Origin: Synaphobranchus kaupii
Lineage: Eukaryota; Chordata; Actinopteri; Anguilliformes; Synaphobranchidae
NCBI GenBank assembly: GCA_029718625.1
Contig: CM056387.1
Coordinates: 36,052,931 to 36,116,930 of the forward strand
Direction: 5' to 3'
DNA length: 64,000 nt
The notes beneath the pieces were generated by a model. That model searched no databases, was not told the DNA's origin, and saw only the letters and a list, made by a program, of their open reading frames with translations. Shown here piece after piece: positions 11,261 through 23,320 of the stretch. Each line of letters starts with the position of its first letter. The stretch's first letter is position 1. The translations under genes and the position numbers were made by a program.

Positions 11261-12536
11261 TATATATATATATTTATAATATATATACAATATGTATTTA
11301 CTATATGCACATAGATGTTATTTATGGTTCAGGGTCTCCTGCCGAGCTATCCGGAACATTCTGTTCCGGCTGAATCCCACTACGCCGATGACAGGTCAGG
11401 ATCAGGTCCCAGGGAGACCCTTGCCTGGGTTCCTGTCTCTTGGACGGCCCTTTCCTGCCTGTCGAAAACATTCGGCTCGCTCTGAGATCCGCGCCTGCGG
11501 CGTCGCTCTCGGCACGCGAGGCTCTGTGTGCGGGCCCCGTGTGTTAGCAGCGCGTGTGTAGCGGCGTTTATCTACACATCAAGCCCCCGTCCCTCCCCCC
11601 CTGTGAAATCTGAGAGGCCAGAGGATTCACAATGGGAACAGTACGGTGTGCGCACACACGCCCGTCTGCCTGGCTGCTTCAGGCGTGCTTTCCGCCAACG
11701 ACTCCTCCGACCTCTGACCTCATTACCACAGATCACACGATGGGCTAACCACGAGGCTCGGCTCTCTGTTCTCAACATCAAAACCTCTGCCTGTCTTCTG
11801 CGGTACGGTTTTAAGGCGTCCTCTGAAAACTGTCTTAAAGGGGCGGGTCCGAGGGCTGTACTGCCAGCCAATGGGCTTTCAGAAGCACAGGGACTTCCTG
11901 TGGCTCAGAAGGGTTTAGATGGAATACAGGTGCTGAATATGTGGTTAGTGTTTAATAAAATCTTTGTTGTTACCTGATGTTTATATTTAGCAGTTTTTGG
12001 GGAAACCTGCTGCCGTTTCGGGGGGGGGGGGTAGCACTGGTAGAAAGCGCACCTTGCCCTCCCCTTTTTGTTCTTTCCTGCATATGGTCACATACAGGAG
12101 TATTAATATTTTCATGTGATGTGGGTGTGGGAGATTCATCGGAGACAAAATGACAGAGAGAGAGAGACTGCGAGATCGAGTGAGCCAGGATACACATTTA
12201 TATTATTTTCGCTGTCATAATAATTATTAGTAGTATTATTGCTATTACTACTGGTACTATTTACATGTTTTATATTTGTCATATTTCCATATTTATATTT
12301 TCTGTTACTACTATTATCATTGTTATTATGATTGATTGTTATGCTTTGACAATATGTATTTTAATATATGTCATGCCAATACAGCTTTTTTGAATCTGAG
12401 AGAGAGAGAGAGAAAAAGAGAGAGCGAGAGAGAAGGGAGGAGGGCCAGAGTTACCAAGGAAACGATGAATTGACGACAGTATCGAATGGTCAGGTCCCAT
12501 GGGCTCCCACCTAGCGTCCGTCTGGCCCTGTACCGT

Positions 12537-12623
12537 GTGAGTGTGTGAGTGTGTGAGTGTGTGAGTGTGTGAGTGTGTGAGTGTGTGAGTGTGTGAGTGT
12601 GTGAGTGTGTGAGTGTGTGAGTG

Positions 12624-12679
<56 letters not shown>

Positions 12680-12680
12680 T
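12537..12680 (+). repeat. (GTGTGA)-type tract followed by (GTGC)n
   Basis: About ten GTGTGTGA-type 8-mers are followed by about 15 GTGC tetramers. Frames through this tract are artefacts. Confidence 0.95.
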
Positions 12681-12779
12681 ATGTTGATGTGCACATGTGC
12701 ATGCATCTAATATCCCTCTCAAATGCCCCCCCTCCCCTCCCCACCGTGAGGATTCATTTCCTGTGCCTTCTGGACCATG

Positions 12780-13060
12780 GTCTGTTTCCTCCGGGCACGT
12801 ATCCCGGCAACCGCGGGCCCGCCCCGCCGCGATCCCGTCCGCTTACGTCTGGGGCGGGGGGGGGGGGCGGGGGGGGGGGGGGGGGGGATTTTGGCATGCT
12901 CCGGCCGGCCGTAGCCATGGCGATGCCTTGCGCTCCGGCCCGTCGGCATGGCGACCCTCGGGGAGGAACAACCGGGGCTGTTCGGCAGCCGCGCCTCTGC
13001 GCCGCGGGAGATCACGGCGGGGTCGGAAATTTAACCCCCGTGGACCGTTCCCCGGCTCGC
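12780..13060. promoter_or_regulatory. CpG-rich island-like segment
   Basis: There is a high density of CG dinucleotides (for example CCGCGGGCCCGCCCCGCCGC) on both sides of a G-run at 12857-12890, much denser than in the flanking DNA. No TATA box or confident exon was found beside it. It could be an intragenic CpG island or alternative promoter of the + strand gene that ends at 25330. This is inference from base composition only. Confidence 0.35.
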
Positions 13061-13153
13061 AGTGTGCGATTTAACCCTTCCTCAGAGCGCTGTTAGTTAC
13101 CCACAACTTAACAGGTGGCTATACCTGTGTTATTCATGGAAAAAGCACGGCAT

Positions 13154-13359
13154 GGAATTAACTTTTTCACCTGCTGCCCAGAGTGGCTCGTGGATTCTAA
13201 AATTCACCCGCCATTTTCAACATTTTCCCAGCCACATTTCCATTTTCATTATAACACAACCTGATTGGTTCACCAGCTGCTAGCGTAGAAATCTTACCAG
13301 CCACAATCAAACTTTTACCAGCATTCGACTGGTGGCGGGTGTTAATTTCACACCCTGCC
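13154..13359 (-). repeat. Dispersed repeat, copy 2 (inverted relative to 9786-9995)
   Basis: Read on the - strand this starts with GGTGTGAAATTAACACCCGC and ends AAAAAGTTAATTCC, matching copy 1. It is immediately followed by the SINE-like unit. Confidence 0.75.
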
Positions 13360-13384
13360 GAAAGGCTTGTGCTTATTCCAGGGG

Positions 13385-13532
13385 GAGGCAGTGTGCTATC
13401 GTGCGCAGTGAACCGGGCTTGTAACTCAGGGGTTGTGGGTTCGAGTCCCAGGTGAGGCGCTGTCGTCATGCCCCGGAGGGAGGTACTAAACCTGAACTGT
13501 TTTTGTAAAAGAATAAATAAATAAATAAATGC
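13385..13532 (+). mobile_element. tRNA-derived SINE-like unit
   Basis: A perfect RNA polymerase III B-box (GGTTCGAGTCC) lies at 13438-13448. Upstream sequence resembles a degenerate A-box/tRNA half. A tRNA-unrelated part of about 60 bp follows, then an (AATA)n tail at 13511-13530. This is the layout of a tRNA-derived SINE. It is too degenerate to name a parent tRNA or family. Confidence 0.55.
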
Positions 13533-13669
13533 CCGGCAGGATAAATGGATGGTGTGGAAAACTGTCTCCCCGAGCTAAAGGAGGAGAAATAAATAAGAGC
13601 AGGATCACTTGAGTAAAAATAAGATTAACAACAAAAGCAAACCTAAAGCTAATGTGAAAAATGTGTTTT

Positions 13670-14060
13670 CAGTTTGACTTTAATAACTAGCTACTACAGG
13701 AGCCTATCTGACCTGCAGGTGCAGCCTGTTCCACAGTCTGGGAGCATAAAAGCAAACGGAAGCTTCACCTGTCCAGCGGCCGCAGAACACGGGGCACGTT
13801 TGGGCTGATGTTCCTCCAAACGTTCACAAACTGATTTTTCTGCCAAGCCATTCAGGGCTTTAAAAACCATTAAACATCTTTAAATAATAAATCAATTGTA
13901 AAAGGAACAGGGAGCTAGTACAGAGATGATGTAAGTACTGGGGTAAGAAGTGGTGATCTCATTTCGGCCAATAGTCTCACAGTAGAATTTTGAGACCACA
14001 GTAATCCTTCTACACTGTGTTTACAGTCAGTGACTAAATTAACACATAAATTAATCGATA
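13670..14060 (-). mobile_element. Probable LINE-derived dispersed repeat fragment
   Basis: The segment around CAGCCTGTTCCACAGTCTGG followed by GAGCATAAAAGC resembles a common fish interspersed repeat (3' regions of non-LTR elements). No intact frame. Assignment is from memory of the motif only. Confidence 0.35.
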
Positions 14061-14339
14061 AACGATCACGCCTGAAAGGCGACCGTAAGGAGCGTCCTGT
14101 CAGAGCCGGCATTACTGGCTCAGTCTGGCGCGCGGTGGCTCACCTGTAACAGTGAGTCAGATGTGTCCCCTCTGGCTCTGATTGGCTGGGTCACACCCAT
14201 ATGGAAATGTAATATACTGCAGTATATTTTAAATATATTGTGAAGATAATTTTGATATATTTACAATATACTGCAGCATATTCTTTTTCCATAGAGGCAT
14301 TCTGCTGTCTTCTCCATTCTTGTGCCAAATTTAAATAGG

Positions 14340-14415
14340 TATTTATGAGGAGGGAGGAGGGAGGAGGGAGGAGGGAGGAGGGAGGAGGGAGGAGGGCAAC
14401 CGGGGGGGGGGGGGG
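14340..14415 (+). repeat. GGAGGGA 7-bp tandem repeat and G-run
   Basis: About seven GAGGAGG-type heptamers are followed by a G-run. Confidence 0.9.
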
Positions 14416-14929
14416 GCTTTCGTGTTCCTCAAGACTTAAAACGTGAAATATGTGGGCGCCTGCACGTCCGAGACGCAAACATTTTTTTTTTTGTTTTTTC
14501 TTAAGCTTTTGTTTCCCCTCCTGCAAATCTTTTGAAGTTTTGTGTTACTTTTCTATTTTTAAAAAGATAAGATAACAGCTGAGAGCTTGCAAACAAGCGA
14601 ATGTGTGCTTGGCTAATGTCTCCCTCAGCGTGACGGATCAGTAACGCTGCAGGCAGCTGAGAGCCAAACACGTTAGCACGTTAGCACCATCGCTTTCATC
14701 TCCTGGAAAAACAGCAGAGCGGCAAAATTTCACATCAAACGTTGGAGACCTCTACTGCTTCGGTTTGATTATTCTTCTTGGGAACAGCCATCTTGTAAAT
14801 AAGAGGTTGTTGATCGTAGAGAGAACCCTGATCCTTCTCTCTCTATCTAATCTGTTTATCAGTCATTTCTTTGATTTCAGGGAAAGAGATTTAAGATTAA
14901 AAAAAAAAAAGGTTTCTTTCATTTCTGTA

Positions 14930-15480
14930 TACTTTCCACAGTGTAGGAGAAAATGCATCTCTGTTTCCACCACACCAGTCTCACAGTGACCACACAGCCT
15001 TTGGCGACCATAACCGTTTACTGTGGTCACTGAGCCTGTACTTGGTCAGGATCTGTCTCTGCTTTGCGTCTCTGATGGTGAAGAGATACTCTGCCAATGT
15101 GTAATCACGTTTTAGGGCCCGATATCAATCAAGTTTGCTTTGAGTTTTGGTTCTATGCTCCCAATGTTCCAAATAGGATTTTTTGCTTCATAATTTGGTT
15201 TATTCTGATTTGTGGTGGATTACTAGCAGAGCTGGTCTGAGCCCGTTTTGAATTAGAATGTCTTATTTGGTTAGTAAGTTTCAAGACCAGTTGACTTGAC
15301 TTTTTTAAAATATTTGTGCAGAATTCTGTTGGGTGCGTGTCCCATTTAGTGTAGTCGTTCTCTCTGAGTAGGCCCCAAATCTCACTTCCATAAAGTGCAA
15401 TGGGCTGTATACTGTCAGACAGTTTGGCGCAGATTGTGATTGGTATATTCATTTTGTAAAAATCTTCTCTTAATTGCCCA
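14930..15480 (-). pseudogene. LINE reverse-transcriptase C-terminal remnant
   Basis: The - strand frame 15452-15153 encodes SDSIQPIALYGSEIWGLL and TKWDTHPTEFCTNILK. The 'ALYGSEIWG' and 'HPTEFC.NIL' motifs are typical of the region downstream of the RT domain in fish non-LTR elements. A more degraded part continues to about 14930 (reading 'LTKYRLSDHS'-like). No RT active site is present. Truncated and inactive. Confidence 0.65.
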
Positions 15481-15904
15481 AATCTCTCTACGAGCTTTGT
15501 CCTTTAATGCGTTCCCCGCCATGCTGAAGCTCCCTGATGCACTGATTGTCAGGCTGAAGCAGGTAACTATTTAAGGTGCGTTCCGGCACAGTGCTGCCTA
15601 AGTAAAGTGGTACCTATTTTCCTGACATCTGGCCTTTTTTCTTGGAAGATCAAAAATATCTCTCTCTCTCCTATTCACTCTGGCTTTCTCATTGTGTGAC
15701 CCTGCTAACTCAGCACCGGGTCTTTTTAAAGGATCCTACTAAATGTTTTCAGTGGAACTGAGGGAATTCTGGGACAAGGTCAAATGGCAGCTCGTCCCGA
15801 AGGCGCGTAGATCAAAAATGTCACCCTCCGCTTTCTGCAATTTACAAAAATCTTGTTCAACCCCTCAAGCCCCCCCCCCCCCCCCTTGCAGCCTTGCTGA
15901 CTGT

Positions 15905-16185
15905 CCTATGAGAGAGTGAGATAGATGGAGAGAAAGACAGAGAGAGAGATAGATGGAGAGAAAGAGGCAGAGAGAGAAAGAGATGGATGGAGGGGAGGAG
16001 GCATAGATAGATGCAGAGCAAGGCCGAGATGGAGAGAGAGAGCTGGATGGGTAGAAAGAAGCAGAGAGAGAAAGAGATGGATTGGGAGGAGGAGGCATAG
16101 ATGAATGGAGAGCGAGGCAGGGAGGGAGAGGGAGATGGATGTAGAGAAAGAGAGGGATGGAGAGAAAGAAAGAGATTTAATGTAC
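15905..16185 (+). repeat. Purine-rich GA/GGAT imperfect repeat
   Basis: An imperfect GAGAGAAAGAGATGGATGG-type repetition. It has strong strand asymmetry (almost all purine on +) and could form triplex DNA. Confidence 0.85.
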
Positions 16186-16387
16186 TAGGGAACATGCAAC
16201 CTTACAGACGGGGTCGTATATTTCTCAGATCTTCACAGGCTGTCATTATTCACATCACTGACATTAAGATCCGGATCCTTCCTTCATTCATTTTTAAACA
16301 GCCCTGCCTGCTGGCTTCTGTTACCGCTCAGTAAAATCTCCAAATGCAGCGTCAAACCTCAGCTGCGGATGGAGGATGCACGGTCTT

Positions 16388-16690
16388 CCAGGTCAGACGG
16401 AGCTCAAACTGCCTCTGTTAGTCACACGGGGTGAGCCGTGGTCAGACGGAGCTCAAACTGCCTCTGTTAGCCACACGGGGTGAGCCGTGGTCAGACGGAG
16501 CTCAAACTGCCTCTGTTAGCCACACGGGGTGAGCCGTGGTCAGATGGAGCTCAAACGGCCTCTGTTAGCCACACGGGGTGAGCCGTGGTCAGACGGAGCT
16601 CAAACTACCTCTGTTAGCCACACGGGGTGAGCCGTGGTCAGACGGAGCTCAAACGGCCTCTGTTAGCCACACGAGGTGAGCCGTGGTCAG
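16388..16690 (+). repeat. 49-bp tandem repeat, about 6 units
   Basis: The unit contains GTCAGACGGAGCTCAAACTG and GTTAGCCACACGGGGTGAGC. Units differ at one to three positions. Confidence 0.95.
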
Positions 16691-17409
16691 GGCAAAACGG
16701 GAACGGACTTACCCGGGTTGCTCGTTCACCTGGCGCCTGTAAGGCCACGCCCACTTACGACCAGCAGTATTTCGCTCAACTGCTTTCATTTCATTCCAGA
16801 AATATTTCAGTGTTCTTGTACTGTTGCGTTAGAGGTTAGAAGCAAAGGCTTGCCTGTTCCTTTGGAATGTTTGGTGAATGTGTCAAATGTAAAAATACCG
16901 TACCTCTTGGAGTGCGGAGGGGGGGGGGTTACAGTGTTAGAGGTTAAATTGGTGCTAATTTCACTGCGTTATACTACCCAATTGGTGCTGCCCACATTTC
17001 CACCAGGCTGTAGCTGCCCACTTGGCTGGAGCGCTGATTAAATGTGTCCCCGTCCCCCCCCTCCCTGCTCTCCTCAGTTCCTGCTCAAGGTTACTGAGCA
17101 GCATCAATTGGGTTGCCAGATCCTCTGTGTTCATCAACCTCTGCGGTTTAAATGATGCTCTCCTCTGGTCGTCTGCCTGTCTGTCTGTCTGTCCTTCCTG
17201 GTGATGCTGACATGACATCACATGCTCAGTTATTCCCCACATTACTGCGCTTCACGGGAAAATGGTAATTCATGTGATATTTTATTACGTACACAAAATA
17301 GAAATTTGCTAAAATATGAGAACAGCCAAGCTAGGGCTGTCATTATTCCAGAGCGAATCGCAATGCAATGACACATTTGCGAATACAGTTAGTGCTGTCA
17401 TATAAGCAG

Positions 17410-17520
17410 CTAAGTGTGTGTGAGTGTGAGTGTGAGTGTGAGTGTGAGTGTGAGTGTGAGTGTGAGTGTGAGTGTGAGTGTGAGTGTGAGTGTGAGTGTG
17501 AGTGTGAGTGTGTGTGTGGA
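17410..17520 (+). repeat. (GTGTGA)n hexamer repeat
   Basis: About 17 GAGTGT hexamers. The Cys-Glu frame through it is not a gene. Confidence 0.95.
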
Positions 17521-18657
17521 GGGAGAGAGAGAGGTTGCCCAGGAAGGAGAGGCTGTGCTCACACTGCAACAAACAGCAGACTGAGACGGAGCTAATTAAA
17601 TGTGAGAAATACAAAAAAAATAGGGACCATTTCTTCTCCAAATTCACAATACAATTCCTAAACTTCCCAAACCCTGCCTGAATCGGAGCAAATTCTAATT
17701 CTCCCGGGAGAGGAAAGGTGCTGCCAAAATTTGGCTGCCCAACATGTAGCGCCCTGCCACAGCCTGAGGGACAGTTGTGACCGTTAATAATTCACTATTA
17801 TAAGAAAATTGTCAGTTGTTTTTATTAATTATTATTATTCTTCTTATAATTATTAGTTGACGTATTTCATGTGTTTGTTTTATATTTCATGTACTGTAGT
17901 TACATTGTAATGTTATTTTATTTTCAAAAAAAAATTTTTTGTAAAGTTTTGCCAACACATTTTTGCAATTTGATGTAGAGTGACAGCGGAAGAGAGAGCA
18001 GTAGGGAGAGGCGTGCGTGCGTGTGTGCGTGCGTGCGTGCGTTTCAGAATGTACTTTCCCCTTTTACCCTTCATGTATAACCTTATATGATAGTGGGGGA
18101 AAATGTATATATTAACATGACAAGCAGACGCCGTTTCTGTCAAAGGTGATTTTTCAGGGTTTGTGCCTCAGCCGTGCACGTCTGAAATGCGCTGGAATAC
18201 GTGCCACACGTACCGTCTGTTCTGACATATGCTAATAACACATAACTCTTATTATATTTATTATTTAAGTATGCATTACATCTCAAGGGAGTACATCAGC
18301 ATAGAGAAAAATATGCATAATATATCAGTAAAAAACATTTAAACCCCCCTGTAGAAATTTAGCAGGCTGGCGATGATGGGGTCTGGCACTGTCCCGGGCC
18401 GGAGCCTTAGGAGTTCCTCTCGTTTCTGTAAAAAAGCTGCGGTCCGGTGTGTGGTGTGAGGCATGAGGGAGAGGGAGAGGGAGAGGGGGGGGGGGGGGGT
18501 GGGGGGGGTGTAATTTCGCTCCTTCTCCTGGAGGGATTCGAGCAGCAGTGAGTCGGAAATCAGTTTTTCCACCGTGTCCGGTGTTTTACGGGCTGCTTGT
18601 AGAGCGGTGGAGGGATCCTTCGTTATGTTCAAGATAAAATGACGATATGTGTGAACT

Positions 18658-18702
18658 CTCTCTCTCTCTCACTCACACACACACACACACACACACACAC
18701 AG
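18658..18702 (+). repeat. (CT)n/(CA)n microsatellite
   Basis: A CTCTCTCT stretch followed by about 12 CA units. Confidence 0.9.
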
Positions 18703-19418
18703 ATGTACGCATGTTTGTAAACACACACATACTCTCACACATGCTGTACAGGCACACATGCATTCTCACAGTATACACATGCATAATCGAAATACATGTA
18801 CATGCGCACACGCACACAAAGACAAATGTCTTCATAAATGTCTAATAATTCTTTGTTTTTTCTTTACAGAAACTCGGGACCGGACACTTCCTCTGCTTAC
18901 AGGTATGTTTTACCTTGTGAGTGATTGCAGCGTGCACGTCTATAATTTACTGCTTATTAATGTGTTCCCGTTAAAATGTATTTCTATACACGTACACAAT
19001 TGTGCATAAAGCATTTTGGATTTGAAGAGAGAGTGTCAGAGAGAGAGATGGAGAGAGAAAGGGCTTATGTTCTGGGTAGGGAGGGATATAAGGATAGGAC
19101 AACATTACAGGGCTCTACAGTGCAACAGTGCTATGCTCCCATTTTAGGAGCTTTTGCTCCTGAAAATTGATGTGTGTTAACTGGGAAAAATCATTTATGA
19201 GCGCATCTACTAATTGGGATGCGTTATTGTGCTCCTACATTTTTAAGCCTAGGAGCACATGCGCTCCTTTGGAAAGAATGCCAGAGCGTAGAGCTCTGTG
19301 TTATTCACACTACTGACGCTCAGATCTGGAACCTTCCTCTGCCCCCCCCTGTAATGACCCTGTCTGCCACAAAACCAGCTGCCTCCATGGTTGAGTCAAG
19401 CTCAAGTGTTACTCTCAG

Positions 19419-19420
<2 letters not shown>

Positions 19421-19493
<73 letters not shown>

Positions 19494-19540
19494 TGTATGT
19501 GTGTGTATGTGTGTGTATGTGTGTGTATGTGTGTGTGAGA
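19421..19540 (+). repeat. (GT)n with GTGTGTAT units
   Basis: A pure GT tract followed by about six GTGTGTAT octamers. Further short GT and CA tracts lie at about 19600-19633 and 19760-19792. Confidence 0.95.
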
Positions 19541-19597
19541 GGTGTACTGTGATTTTAGTTTACAGTGGGGGTCCTATAGTGTGAGCTAAAACATTGG

Positions 19598-19638
<41 letters not shown>

Positions 19639-19751
19639 GAATGTAGCCCCCCACCCCCCTCCTGTGTGTGAGTCAGATCTGCTCTGTGTCTACTTTCTCC
19701 ATGGGGGGTATGAGTTGCTCCAGCTGCTATGCTAGATAACCCACAGCCGCC

Positions 19752-19794
<43 letters not shown>

Positions 19795-20289
19795 CTTACT
19801 CAACTGTCAGCAGAAAAGCCCCGTAATGTCACTGGGAGCTCTTGCAGCGTCTGCAGGTTTGTGCTGTAATGTCGGACCCGTCGCTGTGTAAAGGGGAGGC
19901 GGGGTGAATAAAGGATTTACCGGTGAGGGGGAAAAATCTCTTCTTTCCTCCCAAATCTGATTACCAGGATTAGCCTGTGCCCCACGAGCCTGGACGCATG
20001 CGTCCTCTTCGCCCTTGTCATGGAAAAACCAACCTTTACCCTGTGTCCTACTTTTGATTATGGGATGGCCCCAAAACGCACGCCGGGCTGGAGCTCGACG
20101 GGCCCTCAGGTTTTCTAACTCCATCCCTGAGTCTGGATATCCACAATATCCCCTCCCCTGGTTTCCTGGGTCTAAACTGTTTGATGATTAGATGGCCAAA
20201 ACAAAAACACATTGAAACCTCATGAGTCTCCAAGATCAGTGTTGGGTTGGCCTCCAAGGTTGGCCACCTGGGCTGATCTGTTGGCCCCA

Positions 20290-20912
20290 GGGTTGGCCTC
20301 CAGGGTTAGTCTGTTGTTGGCCTCCTGGGGTTAGTCTGTTGTTGGCCTCCTGGGGTTGGTCTGTTGTTGGCCTCCTGGGGTTGGTCTGTTGTTGGCCTTC
20401 TGGGGTTCGTCTGTTGTTGGCCTTCTGGGGTTGGTCTGTTGTTGGCCTTCTGGGGTTAGTCTGTGATTGGCATCCTGGGGTTGGTCTGTTGTTGGCCTCC
20501 TGGGGTTGGTCTGTTGTTAGCCTCCTGGGGTTGGTCTGTGGTTGGCCTCCTGGGGTTGGTCTGTGGTTGGCCTCCTGGGGTTGGTTTGTTGTTGGCCTTC
20601 TGGGGTTGGTCTGTTGTTGGCCTCCTGGGGTTAGTCTGTGGTTAGCCTCCTGGGGTTGGTCTGTTGTTGGCCTTCTGGGGTTGGTCTGTGGTTGGCCTCC
20701 TGGGGTTGGTCTGTTGTTGGCCTCCTGGGGTTGGTCTGTTGTTGGCCTCCTGGGGTTCGTCTGTTGTTGGCCTTCTGGGGTTCGTCTGTTGTTGGCCTCC
20801 TGGGGTTAGTCTGTGGTTGGCCTCCTGGGGTTGGTCTGTTGTTGGCCTTCTGGGGTTGGTCTGTGGTTGGCCTCCTGGGGTTGGTCTGTTGTTGGCCTCC
20901 TGGGGTTGTAGT
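20290..20912 (+). repeat. 25-bp minisatellite, about 25 units
   Basis: The unit is TTGGTCTGTTGTTGGCCTCC plus TGGGG, with C/T variation at the CTCC/CTTC position and occasional gtggt/gttgt variants. Frames rich in Trp-Leu-Leu arise from the repeat. I do not treat them as coding. Confidence 0.96.
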
Positions 20913-21119
20913 CAGGTGGTCTCTTGCTCTTTACTGTAGGAGCTTTGCGGCTGGGCACAGGAGGTTTGCGGCGCCCTGTTACAGTTTATGGATATTTATT
21001 AAGAGGCACTCCCAAGGGCAGAGCATCCGTTGCCAAGGTACCGTCCTTCATTGCGCCCCTTCTTCTTATTATTTATAAGATGCATCAAAACTGGAACGTG
21101 TTTGCTCCTGGAGAATGTC

Positions 21120-21515
21120 CCGTAGAGACACAGAACGTTCTCGTTAAGGACAGGGAGCTGACCGCCTTGGCTAGTCGAGAGCAGGGTCCGGTCCCGGAGG
21201 GCCACAGAACGTTCTCGTTAAGGACAGGGAGCTGACCGCCTCGGCTAGTCGAGAGCAGGGTCCGGTCCCGAAGGGCCACAGTATATCCGCAGGTTTTTGG
21301 GGTTGACTTTCAATTGGCAGCCATTTTAGGACTTTTAATTGAGGTGTGCTCATGAATCTGCAGAAACTCCAGGACCAGGGTTGAGTAGACTATGGCCCTC
21401 TAGGACCAGGGTTGAGTAGCCTATAAGGACTATGGCCCTCCAGGACCAGGGTTGAGTAGTCTGCAGATGCTATGGCCTTCCAGGACCAGGGTTGAGTAGA
21501 CTCTGGAGCCCTCAA
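21120..21515 (+). repeat. Two short tandem duplications (about 74 bp x2, about 50 bp x4)
   Basis: A unit beginning CAGAACGTTCTCGTTAAGGA repeats at about 74-bp spacing (21131 and 21205). From 21360 to 21515, units containing GGACCAGGGTTGAGTAG repeat four times with variable spacers. Confidence 0.85.
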
Positions 21516-22532
21516 GGGGTTGAATAGATATCCCTCTGAAGTTGAGCAGGCAGAGAGTAAACCTTGCAGTGACTTACGGAGAGCCAGAATAATCCCTGGG
21601 GTAGCAACCCCACGACCCCCCACGACCCGCGGTTAGCCGCACTACCTCTTTTATCACTGTACCGCCGAGCTTTGCGGTACAGGCGAACGAACGCTTTGAA
21701 GCCGACGGTGAGAACCCTGCCAGATCAGAGGATCGACAAAGGAGGCGGGGGCGGGGCAACTTGGAGATGGGCCCTCAGATGTACAGAGCCGAGCCCCGTC
21801 GAGGCACGCGTCAGATTTAATCAATGCCCACCTGCCATTCGCGGTCACCCCCTGTCACCCTGCCAACCCCTTCCGCCCCCGCCCCTCCCCCAACTTCCCT
21901 CTCTCTCTCAATAAATATTGACGATTTCTTGGCCCGCGCCCCGAGTCTCTGGTGCGTTGCTGCTGTGTGGTGACTTCCTTTTCTCTTTCTTTCTCTCTTT
22001 CTTTCCCTCTTCATTTTTCATGCATTTAATTCCTCTTTTGACGAGCATAACAATGTGCGCATGGGACACGGGAGGGAAGGTGCGATATTGCACAAGAACA
22101 GACATTACGGCTCCGACTGTGACTGCGTCTAAAAATAATCGCATGATTTCATATTTAACATGTTACTAATACTGTAAGCCGTGAATGTGAATATGATCTC
22201 ACTGTCATAATAACAATTACATTTCACTCTGCTCTGCTCTGCTGTCTCTCACCCTGTCTCTCTCTCGCTCTCTCACTCTCTCGCTCTCTCTCTCCTCCAA
22301 ACGTGTCATTTTGAGAAAGAAATGTGCTCCTTCCTGCAGACTACTGAGCTTTCTTTCTTTCTTCAAAGAGCTTTTTTTCACAACACTTTTCTTTATTAAA
22401 ATAAATTCTTCCACAAGCTTTCTTTGTTAACAGAAATTTCTCAGCTCTCTTTAAAAAAAAAAAAAACCTGGATCAGCAGAGAGCCTTGTGACATTAAAAT
22501 GGTTGAGACTAAAATGGAGCTTTTAAACCGCT

Positions 22533-23032
22533 NNNNNNNNNNNNNNNNNNNNNNNNNNNNNNNNNNNNNNNNNNNNNNNNNNNNNNNNNNNNNNNNNNNN
22601 NNNNNNNNNNNNNNNNNNNNNNNNNNNNNNNNNNNNNNNNNNNNNNNNNNNNNNNNNNNNNNNNNNNNNNNNNNNNNNNNNNNNNNNNNNNNNNNNNNNN
22701 NNNNNNNNNNNNNNNNNNNNNNNNNNNNNNNNNNNNNNNNNNNNNNNNNNNNNNNNNNNNNNNNNNNNNNNNNNNNNNNNNNNNNNNNNNNNNNNNNNNN
22801 NNNNNNNNNNNNNNNNNNNNNNNNNNNNNNNNNNNNNNNNNNNNNNNNNNNNNNNNNNNNNNNNNNNNNNNNNNNNNNNNNNNNNNNNNNNNNNNNNNNN
22901 NNNNNNNNNNNNNNNNNNNNNNNNNNNNNNNNNNNNNNNNNNNNNNNNNNNNNNNNNNNNNNNNNNNNNNNNNNNNNNNNNNNNNNNNNNNNNNNNNNNN
23001 NNNNNNNNNNNNNNNNNNNNNNNNNNNNNNNN
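22533..23032. other. Assembly gap (500 N)
   Basis: Exactly 500 undetermined bases, a conventional placeholder length. An upstream exon of the + strand gene could be hidden here. Confidence 1.
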
Positions 23033-23320
23033 AGGTAAGCTTTTAGTGTACTGTTGCTACATTTTTAGTTTGCTGTAACTAAGTTTGTACTCTGCTGTAG
23101 TGAGGCTTTTAGTGTGGTGTAACTAGGTTTTTACTGTGCTGTAGGTAAGCTTTTAGCGTGCTGTGACTAGGATTTTAGTGTGCTGTAGGCTTCAGTACAC
23201 TGTGCCAAGGCTTTGTTTATTCTTAGCTGGACTTTTAGCACACTGAAGGCATTCAGTGAGGCTTTTAGAGTGCTATAGTTGGACATTCGTTATAGTTTGG
23301 CTTTTAGTGGGTTGTAGGCT
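23033..23320 (+). repeat. Degenerate tandem repeat abutting the gap
   Basis: Variants of GGCTTTTAGTGTGCTGTA recur about every 25-40 bp right up to the N block. The gap probably contains more of the same array. Confidence 0.7.

Noticed and set aside
20222..21078. Trp/Leu-rich hydrophobic frames that look like membrane proteins
   Set aside because: Produced by the 25-bp minisatellite. Different frames are open in different parts.
22424..23038. Open frame across the first N block (and 57382-57921 across the second)
   Set aside because: Undetermined bases, not sequence.
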